Part shown: one piece after another, positions 37,487 through 51,204 of the stretch
Layout of the letters: each line of letters begins with the position of its first letter
Position numbering within the stretch: the first letter of the stretch is position 1
From: Vespula vulgaris
Lineage: Eukaryota > Arthropoda > Insecta > Hymenoptera > Vespidae
DNA: 64,000 nt
Assembly (NCBI RefSeq): GCF_905475345.1
Contig: NC_066601.1
Coordinates: forward strand, 4,565,001-4,629,000
Direction of reading: 5' to 3'
The notes under the pieces: model-generated
Database searches by the model: none
What the model saw: the letters and a program-made list of their open reading frames with translations, nothing else
Told to the model about the DNA's origin: nothing
Program-made: the position numbers and the translations under genes

Positions 37487-39757
37487 GCACGCTTATCTCT
37501 TCTCGCTTTTGCTCGCTCAAGCCGCACTCGCTTCGAAGCTGCATAATGTTCCGACCGGGTAGTTGCATAATTGATTCGTCATGCTTCAACCCCTTCGCGC
37601 CTTTCTACCCCTACTCCTCTCGAATATTCTCTCTCATTCCCTCGGATTCTGCGCAGATTTCTGTCGATCTTCTCACTTTGGGATTAATCACGCGAGAGTC
37701 GCTCGTAAAATCGGCGGTGTCACCGACACGTCGGCCAGTCGGATTCTCTCGATCGAGGGCACGTTTCGTCCCGGAATAATGCATCAGGATGCGGATCCGG
37801 CTAATTCGAACCTTTCGAGCTGGCCTTTATTCCGTCACGTTTCTCTCTCTCTCTTTCTCTCTTTCTCTCTCTAACGCACTAGCGTGCGCGCGCCACACGC
37901 ACAAACGCAATCTCTTTCATTATCCATCTATATCTATTCCTATTCTACGTTACCTGCCGCGAGAATAAATCCTAGTAATTCTATTTTACGCTCGGCGTGC
38001 ACGCGTGCCGTTTCGTTTTGGCAATCGAAACGAACGATTACGAGCTCGCGAATTATTTTAATCACTTTTTTGTTATCCACGGGAGGAAAACAAAAATTTG
38101 CTGGAGAGAGCGTACGTATACGAGTAACGCTTGCTAAACTCGCGATCGATGTTACGTCGATATCGCGTCGATGTTCGAGAGAACCACTCGTTCGCGTTAA
38201 GAATACTCGCATGGAACACGCTGTGTAAACCATCTTTTATTTACTTTCTTCGATTATTTTAGGAATTTTTTCGATCGGATCGATCGGACAGGTTTTTGTC
38301 CGTTTTAATTATTTCATTAACTCTCCGTAGGTAATATATATTTGAAAGAATTTTTCTTCGAATAATACGACTCGTTTTGAATTTTCTGGTTATTACTCAG
38401 GAAACACTAGCCCGTATATCGCGCTCTTTTGCGATCGAGTTTCCATTATCGAGCCGGATGCTCGATACGAATCACCAACGAATTTTCTTCGATACGTGGC
38501 GAGAACGCGTATCGCGTTTTTCTTCGTGGATTTTCGCCAAAGATACGAGAGATTTTCACGGAAAAGTCAAGCTGCCTTTTAAATTTCGTGCCATATTTTT
38601 ACGACGTAAGAGAAGAACCGAGCGATCTTCGATTAAGCTCGAGTATTCGGAAAAAAAAAATATTCATAAAAAATGTTTATCGTAGGTGATTGCTGCTACG
38701 TCGTGTCTCCTTTCGTTCATCGCTGGAAGTCTGGCGATAGACGCCTTTCCTCTACTTACTTCGATTATATCTTTGTATCGCACAAGCAGCGTATAATTGT
38801 ACCTGTTTTATATCGCGTTAAGTTAACAATGTTGAAACGTTAATGAAGACTAGCGTTAATTAAACGAAATTCCGCTGTACTCGACGATCTTCGGATATTC
38901 GAATTAACGAACGTGCCTCGAAATAATTGAAAAGGAAAGTGTATTGCCTTCTTCTTCTTCTTTTCTTTTTCTTTTTCTTTTTTTTTTCAAAAGAATATAG
39001 AACGTCAACGAGACATAAAATGCGCGAAGAGTGCGATAGTAATACGGCAGTCGGATATTGCATAATTCCATTCGCGCATACAGATACGTTTACTGCGTGT
39101 GTAATTCATCTCTGCTTGGCTCCGTGATATCGCTGGATGGCTTTTCGTTCGGTACCGTACAATCGTGGAAAGTGGAATCGCGACAGTTTATGCCTCAGGT
39201 GCAGAATTATAGCCGTACCGGATGTATATTGTCTCGGCTGTCCGCTTCCGCGGTAAAATCGCTCTATCTTGATTATACCGCTTCGCGTTATGTAACAATT
39301 ACTTTTATCGTGTATTGTTTAGAAGGGAACAAAGGAGCGTCATTCGTGTTGTCGAGAAGACGCAGTTTGCCTTTTCGAAAAACTATCTCCAGGAGAGATG
39401 GAGCGGTACGTTCTATGCGTTCTACGGCTATGATTTCCCGCGGTCTTACGTAATGCGTTTCTTTTCGCCCTTGTGTTTTTCCTCGTTTTAGTTCGACGTA
39501 AAAGAAGGTAAGATTCGTTCGTTACATAAATGAGGAAGTTGCCTTGAAAAAAGAGATTCGAAGGACACGGTACTGTAAAAGCTTCGTTATATCACCGATA
39601 TAAAGTTACTCTTCTTCTTCTTCTTCTTCTTTTTCTTTCTTCTTTTATCCTTCGTTCGTTCTTTTTTTTTCTTTTTTTTTTCTTTCAGATACGAAACAAT
39701 AGCGACGTGACTCGGATCTTTTTTTGTAATTTTGAATAATGGTCGTGTAAAGTAAAA

Positions 39758-40033
39758 ATGTCGGCTACTATTTCGCAACGCGTTCGCTCGATAAACTCTT
39801 TTAGAACCGAGTTAAGTCCCGAGGTACATAGGCCCCCGAAGCATCCCTTAGCTCGAGACAATCTTCCTTCTCGCGTGCCCCCAAAGAAAAATCCAATGAA
39901 GTCGAGTGCGAAGATGAAGGGAAGACCGTGTGTACGGTCCACTTTTGCCAATCCATCTCCACGGCAAATGGTCGTTGAAAAGTTTCCTGACGTTGTCTTG
40001 GAAATCCACAAGGCACGCATTTCCAACTTATAG
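39758..40033 (+). other. Segment open on both strands (possible small exon, direction unclear)
   Basis: Plus: a 91-codon ATG ORF with good AAAATG context, basic and Pro-rich (SPEVHRPPKHPLARDNLPSR). Minus: two overlapping frames are open over 39685-40026, one containing EKEDCLELRDASGAYVPRDL, which resembles the C-x-L-E-L-R-D strand of CUB domains. The minus frame stops shortly after and lacks a good donor. Neither direction is convincing. Confidence 0.18.
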
Positions 40034-41123
40034 AGTTGTTTCTTGTGCTACGGGAAAACTTTTTTGCCCTCTCTATATGTTGTCGAGTTTTAAAAATAAA
40101 TAGGCTCGTGGGCGATATTTAGCGCGGTGGACACGTCGTCGATAACGCGAACTGTGACCGAAGTTACACCCGACGACTATCGTAAGATAAATAATCAAAC
40201 TTTTGCAAAGTTAACTTTGAAAATCCTTTTTTTAAAACGCGACGAAAATATCGAGAGACCCGTGTTCGATTCGAATTTGGTTTTAATTTATTCAGGATAT
40301 ATATGACGCAAGTGTACGAAGATGAAAGAAGGTCGTTGGTTACTTGTAGCGCCGCAAACTGTCGCGATTGAGATAGATTCAAAGAATCACTCGTTCAAAT
40401 CGATTCCGGATACCTATTTCGACAGGAAGCATCGGTATTTGGGAAATTCTCGTGTTCCCATATAGAGAGATACCCGCTCGACTTCTTGTAATCTTCCTGG
40501 AACGACGCTCAAGTTTGTCCCTTTGTAAACCCAACGACTCTACGCTTTCTGAAAGATCCTATTGTGCGTTTTCGACGAATCTAGTGAAATTAGGTATCGC
40601 GAGAAACTATTAATTCCCCTTCTCCCCCGAACTAACGTAATTCCCACTTGGAGGAATATAATACGAAACCATTTAACGTACCATCGCGATGCCATAATCT
40701 ACTTGGTTGGATCTTATCGAGGTCACGGCTGACCCATAAAATTTCAATCACGACGCACGTTAACCATGCAATTTTCTTTGATGGCATCGATACCACGTGG
40801 CAGATTGATTCGATGAAAGATCCAATACGCGTTACTAACACTACCGGCGGTATTAGAAGAGAAACATCAGTAGTAAATTCGATAATGCTCCAGCATCGAT
40901 ATAATTTTTTCTTTATCCTATTAGATAAACTCTAGCGTTGCCTATTGGATTCTCCAGTTCTCCTCGAGAAAGAAGAGAAAGAATAAAGAGAGAGGAAGAG
41001 AGCGATCTAATCCTGGCATTGGTGCAAACGTGTGTCCCATCTTCGACCAATCCAAGACCTGATAAAGCGTGTAATACAGAAAAAGGGCTCGATTGTACCG
41101 AGTTGGTTTCGAGTAGAATTTCT

Positions 41124-41149
41124 TCTCTCTCTCTCTCTCTCTCTCTCTC
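41124..41149. repeat. (CT)n microsatellite
   Basis: 13 CT units. Confidence 0.95.
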
Positions 41150-42053
41150 GACGAGACCACGAAAGCATCGCTTCCATTGTGGCTCGAGTTCAGAGTAGAG
41201 TGCAGCTTCGCTCTCTAATCGCTCTTTCCCTCCTTCGACCTTCTTTGCACCGTCTGTTTCCTTCTCTCTCTCTCTCTTTCTCTCCTTCTCTCGGTGTCCG
41301 TCTGTCTCTCTTTCCCTCTATTTCTCCTTCTATCGGTCTTTCCACTATTTCTCTCTCTCCTACACTTTACATTTCTCTGGATCCGTCCACCTACTTTCGT
41401 CCCTCATCCTTCCTCAGTTTTCCCAGCGAAGAGCGTTTCTCTTTCTCTTCTCTCGTGCTCTCTTGGCGAGTTATACTCCGTAAACCGTGGTAGTTTGTTG
41501 GCTACGGTGTGCGATCTCACGAAGGACCAGCCCAGCCGTGACGGCAGCCACCAACACCACTACCACTGGGTTCCTTCGTAACGCAAACTCGAATTCGTGT
41601 GTCAGCCTATGTATCCTTCGCTCTATATGCATATAAATTTGTACACGTATGTGTGTATATATATATATATATTACACACATACACACACCTATATATAAA
41701 ATATAGGTACACGGGCACGTATTCGCATCAGATCCGTAAGATACGTAGAAACGCGAGCGGTTAGGTTTCACCGACACATTGTTGGCGATAATAGCGACTA
41801 TGGTGCACGCACATATACAAGGTGGCACAAAACGATACGTTCGCCTGTGACCGACGCGTTTCTCGCCAGCTATACGAGATATATAAAAAACGTCGCGTGT
41901 CGTGGAATTGGGAGAGAGGAAAAGAGCACGTGCAAAGGATGTAGAGTGGAAGAAGGAGAGAGAAACAGAGAAAGTAGTCGATAGGTAGGTAGGGCTGCCG
42001 AGAAAATGGAAAATGGCGAATCGGAGTTGAGTTTATGGGAGGTGGAAAAAGAA

Positions 42054-42101
42054 ACCGAAGAAAAGCCGAAGAAAAGTCGAAGAAAAGCCGAAGAAAAGCG
42101 A
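42054..42101. repeat. 11-bp minisatellite CCGAAGAAAAG, about four copies
   Basis: Head-to-tail copies with one C-to-T variant. A plus ORF through it reads a Lys/Glu/Arg-rich repeat, which is a by-product of the purine content. Confidence 0.8.
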
Positions 42102-44761
42102 AAGAGAAATCAGAGATGTATCGCGAGTGGCAAAGCGTAACCTTTTGTCGAGAATACGAAAGCTTTTTCAAAACGATCCCATCTCTCTCTCTCTCCCTCT
42201 CATTTCACTTTGGAACCCCACGTTTTGGACGTTTCGAGCGAGAACGAAACGTTTCGAGCTAGGAATGCCGATTATTAGAACGAGAGGGCCTGATTACATT
42301 TTGGGGAATTATGCGTACATTAACTCGTGGCCGTTCGTACGATCATCTATGGGATTTTTGTCGGTGAAAATAATTCGCCGCCAATGGGAACGCATTTACC
42401 GAAGATCAATGCGTGTTGGTTTAGAGATGATGCACGAGCCGAGAATAGGCGAATACCTATCCTCTCTCCGGTTACGCTTGCTAGCTTTTAGTAGAACGTA
42501 GACCGCGAACGTTCGACGATGTGAATTCGCCGTTAATAAAGATACGTTATAGCGAGCACCCGTGTCGCGATATGATTAATTACGTTCGCCGACGATCGTC
42601 GACGCGAGTGACGGTGATCCGTGACGAATAATCGCGTTACCGGTTGAGGAACGAGGAGGCGGAGGAGGAGGGAGGAAGCGAGAAAGCTTCTCGCGAAAGC
42701 GAGCAACAAAGGGTTCTATCGCTCCCGTTAAAGAAACGCGTCGTCTTAGAAACTATGTACCCACCTTCGAGAGCCATCAACGTGTTCTCTTAATAAATTT
42801 CATAGTTACGCTCGAGTGGACTTTAATACTTTACGCGTGTCGTCCTCTCAGAAATACCAACGCTTCGAAGGACCGTGGCTTTCTTCTTTGAAATTCCTTC
42901 TCCGCAAACGCGTTAGAAGTTGCGCAGACTTGGCTGGCTCTATGGCGACAGAATGTAAAACGTTTTCCGATAGGAGCCACTCTTTAGCAAATTAACGGGT
43001 GCTATGCGACGTCCCTCGAGTTTCTCCGAAGTATCTTTGATACGCGAAAATGTTTTATTTCCATTAAAAAAGATGCCATCGGACGGCAAAACTCGAGGAG
43101 TTTACCCGGACGCAAAAGTTCCTACGGTTTTTCACGGTAACTACATAAATCAAAATTATCGGAGCTATCGGAAAGGTTTAACTTTCTTAACTAACGAATT
43201 TAGTTTCCTTTTCCACTTGGAAACTACAAGGAAGTCAATTGCGTTTCGATGATCATACAAATTACGTTCTATCGACAGACGTGATCTAATAGTTTCGCGT
43301 TCTAACACTTATACCATCGAGTATAATCACTTTATCATCCGGATTCAATTGTAAACATCGGAACTCGATAAGAACCGAGCATAGAACCAATCCCTGCGTT
43401 ATTCGAGTTACGAGTTCGTACCGACACGATATTAATTTGCTCGCGAGTCGAGCAAGTTGCAGCTAACACGGTACATTGGCAAAAACTCAACGTGTATACG
43501 CGCTGGAACGCCTCTTTGTTTCGGCTCGGTTATTAACAAAGGGAAAGTCGCGAAATGTGAATAGGTCCGAAACGAAGAGCCTTTTAAAAATGTATATACT
43601 TTTTACGCTCGGAACGGAAGAGCAAATCGGAGACAAAAGCTTTAAATAGAATCCCTTTGCGTTTCCGAGCGTTGAATTATGTCGTGCAACAGCTTCGAGG
43701 CATGTTTGCTTTCATCCATCTACCATGCTCGAAATCGTAACGTGGAAAAGCATTTCCACAATAGACATCGCCCTTTAACGTCATCTACGCGTCCGAGTAG
43801 TTCGCGTTATCGATTCGCCGAAAGTGATTTCCGTGGTCCTAATAACGCAACATCGTTCGATCACTGTCGAATCATCGGACCGAATCGACGTTGAACAAAC
43901 GGCACTTTTACCTCGTTTGCGAGCAATATTTGCCACGCAAACTCGAGCTCACGCACGAACGTATTTCTTTCCACCTACCGACGTTTCCTCGGATAGCCCC
44001 GATAAACTCATTAACGTCGCACTTATCGAGCGTATTCGCGAGGAACGCGGTAAAGCGCCGACGCGCCTGCTTTTTCCAACTTTTAAATTGAATTTATCCT
44101 CGATTACTCGGCGTTTCAACGGATCCCACGAACAAAGCCTTTGAACGAGCGAATCTAACTTTCATAAAGCTTCGAGAAACGAGTGGGATAGAAAGAGAAC
44201 ATGACAGATCTCACCTGTTGACAAAGAGACGAGGATGAAATAGCTGTATTCGCGGGAGAGTCGCTTCGAGCGATTACGAGTATCGCGATAATCGAGAAAC
44301 GATCCCGACGTCGTCGTTGGTCGGTCCGTCCCGAGAAAACTCAGCTCGAAATCCTTTCCTTAGATACTCGACCATTCTTTCGTCGCGTACCGTTTTGACT
44401 CTAGCCGTGTACGCGTTCGTCGCGTGCTTAGATATTTAACATTTATGTGTGCATTCGTATGTACGTGCCTAATGAAACCCGATACCGTATTCCGGGGGGA
44501 ACGAGCGGAATGGAAAGTACGGTCGAAGAGGATGGCAAGTATCGGGAGCAATCGAGACGAGATGAAAAGGCGGGAGAGAGAGAGAGAGAGAGAACGAGGG
44601 GAAAGTTTAAAATCGAAGATGAACAGAGATCGACTCGGTCGATGGGATTGCTCGATGGCAGCACGCGTCCACCAGAATTGTCGACTTAAGAGACTTTGCT
44701 ACATAATCGAACGTTGACAGCGGACGTCGGCTAAATGGTTGTCTATTTTCTTCTTTTCATC

Positions 44762-44786
44762 CTCTCTCTCTCTCTCTCTCTCTCTC
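44762..44786. repeat. (CT)n microsatellite
   Basis: 12 CT units. Confidence 0.95.
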
Positions 44787-46691
44787 GCTTTTGCGTAGTA
44801 TCGCTCGTTTCTCTTTTTCTTCTCTTTTCTTCGTCCCGCCCGTAGCCGACTATCTAGCTGCAACGCTACCACCTTCCGCTCCCTCCCTCCTGCCACTCCT
44901 TTCGAGAGCCGAAACGGCAATCCCCGTAAGCGAGGAAGTTCATTTTGGGTTTTACGTCCGTCACGAGTGTGTTCCTCCACTCGTGCTGTGGATTTAGTGC
45001 AGTAACCTGGGCTGATAAAGCCACTCAAACTCCCACCCTTTGGACCATCGCCGCCGCCGCCACCGCCACCGACACACAGGACTCGCGTATTACCTTGCCG
45101 CCGTGCCCTTTCTATATTCCATTTCGAGAGCAAACTGTAGGCGAACGTAGATATGTAACGTTACGCCTTTCGTTCTATTTTTTTTTCTTTTTTTCTATCC
45201 TTTTTTTCCCTCTTTTGTGTACTCTCAGTCTCGAGCAAGCTGTCGCGAAAACGCGGAATAACAATCCTCTCTGAAGATGGTTTAAACGGCGCGATTAAGA
45301 GAGCTCGTAATCGCGAGATAATCGACTATTCGCAACTATTCGTCTGTTCCAACTCGAATATTTTATACGTCCGGCACGGTGTAGAATTAATTAATTCGAC
45401 TTGGTTTATCCGTATTACGACCTATTAATTAATTACCTCGCGCGATCTTCTTCAGTAAATTCGAATCGTTCGTTTCTAACCAGACGTTTCTCTGCGGAGA
45501 AAAGGATTGATTATCAAGTACCTTGTATTCGTTTTCACGGTAGAAAGGCGTCAACTCTCTAGAGAATCCCTTTGATATATACGAAATGGCTAGGTAACAA
45601 AGCTTGTCGCATATTAGTAACGAACCGTTCCCGTTGCCGTTGATATTTCTACGTTTTGTCGAATTCACGAGTGGCCGGAATATTATCACAGTGGTCACGT
45701 GCGTCGGCTCGCGGTTTATTCGAGAGACGAACGGAATATGGCGCATAGCTGATAGGTAGCTCCTACCTACCTACGAGTATAAATGTAAGCGTGTGTGAAT
45801 CGTAAACGCTTTCGTTAAAGCTATCCAGCTCTTTTCTTCGCCGTTCATTAGGGTGTTATCTGGCGAGCGGCAGAAGCGGAACGGCGTCTAGCATAGATGC
45901 TTCATTCGTTCAGCCTTCCCCTTGTTTCCCACGTTTGTAACGTCTATTTAAATGGAAACGTTCTCGCAGCAAGTCGACCGGCAAATTCCATTGAAACGTA
46001 TGCAAAATGTACGTTTGGATTCCGTAGATTGCATCATTTGCGAAATGGAAATAACGCTTCGACTCGACGATAAGGACTGTTTACGTTTTAGTAAGAGGTT
46101 GCTAAAGCGAAGGGTGAAAAAGGGAGCTTGGAATTCCTACGGTTTGGACGAAGTCAAACCGTTAGCCTACCGAAAAATAATACAGAAATTTCTCTATTAA
46201 AGCGAGAGACGGTTCCAATAAATTTTTATGCAAGTTTCTGTAATAACGGATTTCGTAAGGTAACTTATTCTTTCCTCGAAAAGGAACGTCGTTTAATGCC
46301 GTATTAAAAGCGCATCTTCTTGTTTTCGCGAGAGAGAATACGTCCGGCGAGTTATAAATCAATGAGGAGAAAAAGGTTTCTCGAGAAACGTCTTGAGAAG
46401 CTCATGTTGGTACTCGTGTACGTAGACTCTCGCACAGGAATATTCCTATACGCGTGTCACCACAAGGTGTCCTCCTAAGGTGTCGACGTATCCGACATTT
46501 ATGTCGTAGTCTTCTCAGCAGGTCGTAATATCGAGATGATAAAGGCAGTATCACGTAGTCTCCGAAGAATTGCTCGTTTCGTGAAATTACGACTTTTCTC
46601 GTTGAGAAGAGCGCGATGTTTTGCTCGATTATGAGGGTCTCGTAACTAGGATAATACGAGCTAGAGCGCGCTGAAGAAGAGACTCTTACGT

Positions 46692-46712
46692 TTATATATA
46701 TATATATATATA
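46692..46712. repeat. (TA)n microsatellite
   Basis: About ten TA units, followed by GT/TG-rich sequence to 46755. Confidence 0.9.
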
Positions 46713-47077
46713 CGTATATCTTACGTTTGTCTGTATGTGTGTGTGTGTATATATGCTTACAATTTTACAGTTTTTTATTCACTCTATAAAAAGTTATTCA
46801 ATTTCAGAAGACATCAGCTACGAAGCAGCAACTAGAACATTTGTTTGCAGGATATCTTATTCCGAGTTCTCGAATTGTTACCGCTATCATTGTATTTACG
46901 TATCTGTAATCCTAAAACACCTCGCGTATGTAGTATATTATTAGTCAACGTAGGTTGTTCACACGTTTCGAGATTACGCGATGAGAAACGCGTGAGCTCG
47001 AAAAAAGAGAAAGCTTCTATCCGTTTTTCTCGAGTCGTGCTGCATCTTCTCGTAAACAAGAAATTTCTCGCGTCAAG

Positions 47078-47341
47078 ATGGCTTTTTTGATGGCCGAGAA
47101 AGTATCAGCAGGTGCCAGCAGTTTGAATCACGAAGTCGATCTTTCGGATAGTCAAAATGCACATATTCAGGAAATTTTGCGGATTTACGATCGCCGACAT
47201 GAAGATGGTCGATTTTTCGAGATAATCGTGTCCAACAGTTTTTTTTTCCTTACGTTCTCACGACAACGATTTACGATTATCGATCTAACGACGAAGAGAA
47301 ACAATTTTAAACGAATGAAAACACAAATGGATCTTAGGTAA
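47078..47341 (+). other. 87-codon ORF with good start context, status uncertain
   Basis: CAAGATGGC gives a good animal start context. The N-terminal half reads MAFLMAEKVSAGASSLNHEV, DLSDSQNAHIQEILRIYDRR and looks protein-like. The C-terminal half is Phe/Lys/Arg-rich and less so. It ends at TAA inside CTTAG|GTAATA, so it could also be spliced there. No family is recognised. Confidence 0.2.
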
Positions 47342-50300
47342 TAGTACAAACATCTCCCTCGCGTTAGAGATACGACGAAGAGAAGAATGGAGGCAGCAAT
47401 ATTTTCTACTTAAATATTTTCTAGTTAAATAAGCGCCGCTATCGTCATAAAATAAAACCTTTTGACAAAAGACGATAAATCCGTGGATCGATATGTTGCT
47501 ACCGACTCGTTACTTTAATTGGGAATTATTGTAAAAAAATGTGTTAGAAATGTACACTCCTCATTATTTGCTGACGTATGTTGCACGTCTCTATTATTTT
47601 CACGTTTCGCGATTATATCTCCGTTCTAATTGGTTATCGTAATGTTTCTCTCTACCTTTTGACTACGTTTAACGAGTAGTTAACGCTTTTATTTTCAAAC
47701 TCGTTTACCATCGTCATTTATTGTTGACGGAAAGACGAAGCAAACTCGTGCTCCAACGCGTTTCTCGTACGAGTCAGCACCGTTCGAGATGAGTTCAACC
47801 GCGATACGGAGTTTAGAACGGATTTTGAATGTAATCGGGAGGAAACTGTCAACTTGTTCGCCACGTTAAAAAATAAACCTTCTCCTACGTGGTAGCGCGT
47901 AGCAATTTCAGTGGCTCTACTCGAGCGAAGACTTTTATTTGTCGACAAAATGGGCCAGTATAAAGCGAATTGCATCGTGGTTTCGTCAGAAAGGCAGCAA
48001 CCATTGATTTGTTTCAGTACAGTTACCTGCAGAGGGAGAGAGAGAGAGGGAGAGAGAGAAAGAAAGAGCGATGAATTTACTCTGAAGTGGTGCCAACGAG
48101 CCGGATGCTCTGTTGAATGAAAACTGGGACTGCTGCAAATCCAAATGTAAACTGAAAGCAGAAAATCCGGAGTAACTTGCGGAAAATTTCATAGATATAA
48201 AGATAGTACGTCCGATTGTTACGCGGCCTGTCAAAGGTGCTCTTTCGAACATCTAACACGAGCGATATCGTTCCGTGAAAAATGTTGCGTTTAAATCTTT
48301 CTCTGTTCCTTCGCGATTTGATTCGAGAACCGAACGAAAATATAGTACGTCTTTAAAAGACTTAGTTGGTTCGCGAAAGAAAATAGATGTTAACGAGCCT
48401 TGGAACAATTTATGAATGAAATACTCGTATTATTATTATTACTATCAAAGAAAAAATATTATTAAAGATTCCCGATAAGGAGTAACGATTCTCAAAGTAG
48501 ATTTTCTTTTCTAAATGAGTTAGAAAAGGAGAACGCTTTAGCGTTACGTAAAAGTCGTCAACTTATACGACGTCGACGTCGACGTCTTTTAAGATCTTAC
48601 CTTCGATTGAACATTTTGCAGATTCGAACACACACACACGTACGTAGAGCGTTTACTCGTACGTACAGCGTTCCTTAGCTTTAACAAAGTTCGAGCGGTA
48701 CCGCGACACTCTTGTCGTCGGAATGAAACTTGTTACGCGAATACGGTAGAACGAACAGAGATTTCCGAGGCCTCGAACTCTACTACCGACATAGAGAAAG
48801 AGGAAGGAAGTGAAATTGGGGGATGAGAATAAGGGGTGGTTAGCGGTAACTAGGATTCTTTCCAGTTTTGCTTCTTCGCGCGTGAAAAGAATTACGCTAG
48901 AATTTACGATCGCTAAATTGTAGAAAAGTTCGGTCGTTTGCCGCAGAAACATCGGTGGTTGGAGTAGGGTAGAAGCGGGAATGGGCGGAGAAAAAAAGTA
49001 TGGAGTAATGCTTCTCCATGTAGTACGGGTTAAAGCAATTTGAGCCAGAGCGTTTAATTTACTACGGCCGTGCGGTGGTTCCGCATCCACGTAGTGGAAT
49101 CTCGATTATATGGTATCGTCGAACGATAATTTTAACTTTTGCATATGCGCTGCATTATCTCTATGCACGCGTTCTTGCGCTTGTACCCGTATGTTTCAGG
49201 CACGTACGTGAATGGAGAGCGTTCGCGCGTGTATGTGCGTCGACCTACGTGACGAATTTGTTCGCTTCAATGTAGACACGCCTGTAATTATTTTTAATTG
49301 TATTATATTGGAATGAGGCTGGAATCGTATAATTGAAAAGATTGAATGTAATTGGAACTATAATTCGAACCCGTGTCGTCGCGAGTAGATACGTTCTATC
49401 GTTATCTATCTGTCGCTTTCGTTGCGAAATATGATCTCATCGAAAATCCCAAGCAGGCTCGAGCGATTTATTGAAATCGACTTTATTTCAGGTAATGAAA
49501 TAAAGTAGATATTATTTACTTGAAAGCGTTTGATTTTTCTCTTCGCAGATACTTTTCATATATTTTTATCGTACCTGCTTTATCGTGCTTTTTGCTTCAT
49601 GCGAGACGTCTGAAAAATACCATATCCAAACTTGACTGATACCTACCATTATACAACTTCGACCGATTTTTAACAGTTAGCGCAATGTACCAACCGAGAC
49701 ACGTCGAGCGTAGTTAATTTAAAATAAATACAATGCCGTGCACTCGTTGCTCGCTTACAAGAGCGCTAATAGTTTGAAAGCCAATTTCATCGAATGTTTT
49801 TTTCTGCATTGTCCAATAAATTTAATGCGTTTTTCATGCCGGACGCGTATACGGCATTTCATCGGAATTCGGCCCGCGGTCAAATATTTTTTCGGAACTC
49901 ATTCGAAACGTAATTTATATACGGGCTTTTATTCCATCTGTCTACTCCGTCTTTCTCTTTTTTCCTCCCTCTTCCTCCCTCTCTTTTCCACTCTTTCCCT
50001 CTCCCTTCCTCTCCTTTCATCTCCTTTCGTCTCTTTTCATCTCTTTTTCTTCCCTTTATTTTCTATTTCGATTGATTACAGTTCTTGAAAGAAACGAACG
50101 CGATCTTGCTATCGTATCAAATTGTAAATCGTAAATTGTTCTGTAATTGCTTTGTAACGCTCGAACGTTAGTCTCGATTTATTAATCAAATTCCATACTT
50201 TAATAGATCTTTCATGAAAAGACAAAAACGTGCGTGCATTGAGTCGATCGTTCCTTGTCGCGATAAACGTACCTATCGATTTTTTTGTGTTTCGTCTTAG

Positions 50301-50971
50301 TTTAGATCTTTTTTGTTTCGGAAAACGAAATAAAAAAAAACACACACACGCGCACACACCAATCGATACGTCTCGGATAATATCGATTATACTTTCATCG
50401 ATGTATTTTGTTTTTCAACGATTTCTCTTTGCATTTCTTTTTCAATTACGTACCTGTGATCCGCGAGCTCGCGAATGCAATACAAATATGCGGTATTTAC
50501 ATCAATATATTTATACGGATCCATACGGTCGTGCACGCGAAAAACACCGTTTATGTGGTGATTCTTTCGAAAATGAAAAATTCATCGGCCATCCACCGAT
50601 CTGTATATCACCTAACGCGCTTGTAAAGAATCAATGGGAACCGTTCTTATGAAAATCTCTTATCCGGAATTCGATTTGCGACGGGCGCACCACCGTGAGA
50701 TAGAATTTTCGATGATATTCCACCATATATATCGTTCCTGGCGAACGAGTACAAGCGAGATCGCTTGACCACGAAAAGAATATACTTGTAGTTTTTCCGA
50801 GCGCAATATCGACACTCAAGTTTTATTAGTTGTAGGGGTAGATCCAATAGTAGATAATAATTAATCTGTAACTTTCTAATACTCCGGCGACGTACGTAAG
50901 TACTTCGAGATTTAGTTGGAATTAGATTGAAAAGATTTCGGAAAGTCTTTCAAAATTTTGAAAATCTTTAG
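47342..50971. other. AT-leaning unique DNA; no gene recognised
   Basis: A minus ORF of 145 codons at 48653-49090 has no recognisable motif. A short GA tract is at 48035-48067. 49920-50055 is C/T-rich. 50300-50360 is A-rich then CA-rich. Confidence 0.4.
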
Positions 50972-51105
50972 ATATGCAACCATTCGCTCGGTAGTACTTG
51001 CGTCCCATAGGACTTCGATGTATCGCAAGTATTACAGACCCAGGTCTCACCACGCGGAGGTTGTTGCATCTGGAGACCCACGGGCTGACGGTGACTCTAC
51101 TTTTT
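50972..51105. repeat. Diverged direct repeat, copy A
   Basis: Begins ATATGCAACCATTCGCTCGG and ends CTCTACTTTTT. It aligns almost without gaps to copy B about 233 bp downstream. On the minus strand both copies keep the same frame (copy A: RCNNLRVVRPGSVILAIHRS, PMGRKYYRANGC). Confidence 0.85.
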
Positions 51106-51204
51106 GTACTACTACTAAAGAAAAAAGGACAAGAGCCCATACCCATGAGTCCCACCTGAGAGAGAAATTAGAATAATTAATCTAGAATAATTGTTTAAAT
51201 TATT

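Larger units (their letters stand above)
36128..39684. other. Pyrimidine-rich and unique DNA; no gene recognised
   Basis: CT tracts at 36304-36336 and 37462-37486, A-rich 36674-36770, then unique CpG-rich DNA. ORFs at 37038-38689 are short and overlapping. 38840-39000 and 39605-39690 are C/T-rich. Confidence 0.4.
40034..47045. other. Non-coding DNA with microsatellites; no gene recognised
   Basis: 40630-40870 is a repeat-free unique block with weak ORFs on both strands. 41120-41430 is CT-rich. 42054-42101 is a purine minisatellite. 44840-45120 is GC-rich and carries an 8 bp perfect stem with an 8 nt loop at 44962-44985. 45280-46690 is AT-leaning. Confidence 0.4.

Noticed and set aside
39801..40016. 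CUB-domain-like motif (DCLELRDASG) on the minus strand
   Set aside because: Only one strand of the domain fold is visible. The expected Cys after the RF motif is replaced by a stop, there is no good donor, and the plus strand is also open.
41640..41705. Hairpin of GTATGTGTGTATATA against ATTACACACATACACA
   Set aside because: It arises from alternating TA/CA simple sequence; no microRNA-like mature strand.
48601..48660. Minus-strand ATG followed after 14 nt by AAG|GTAAGA, as in a short first coding exon
   Set aside because: Four codons cannot be tested and no downstream partner exon was seen.
48653..49090. 145-codon minus ORF
   Set aside because: No recognisable motif or splice context; typical of chance ORFs in this CpG-rich DNA.
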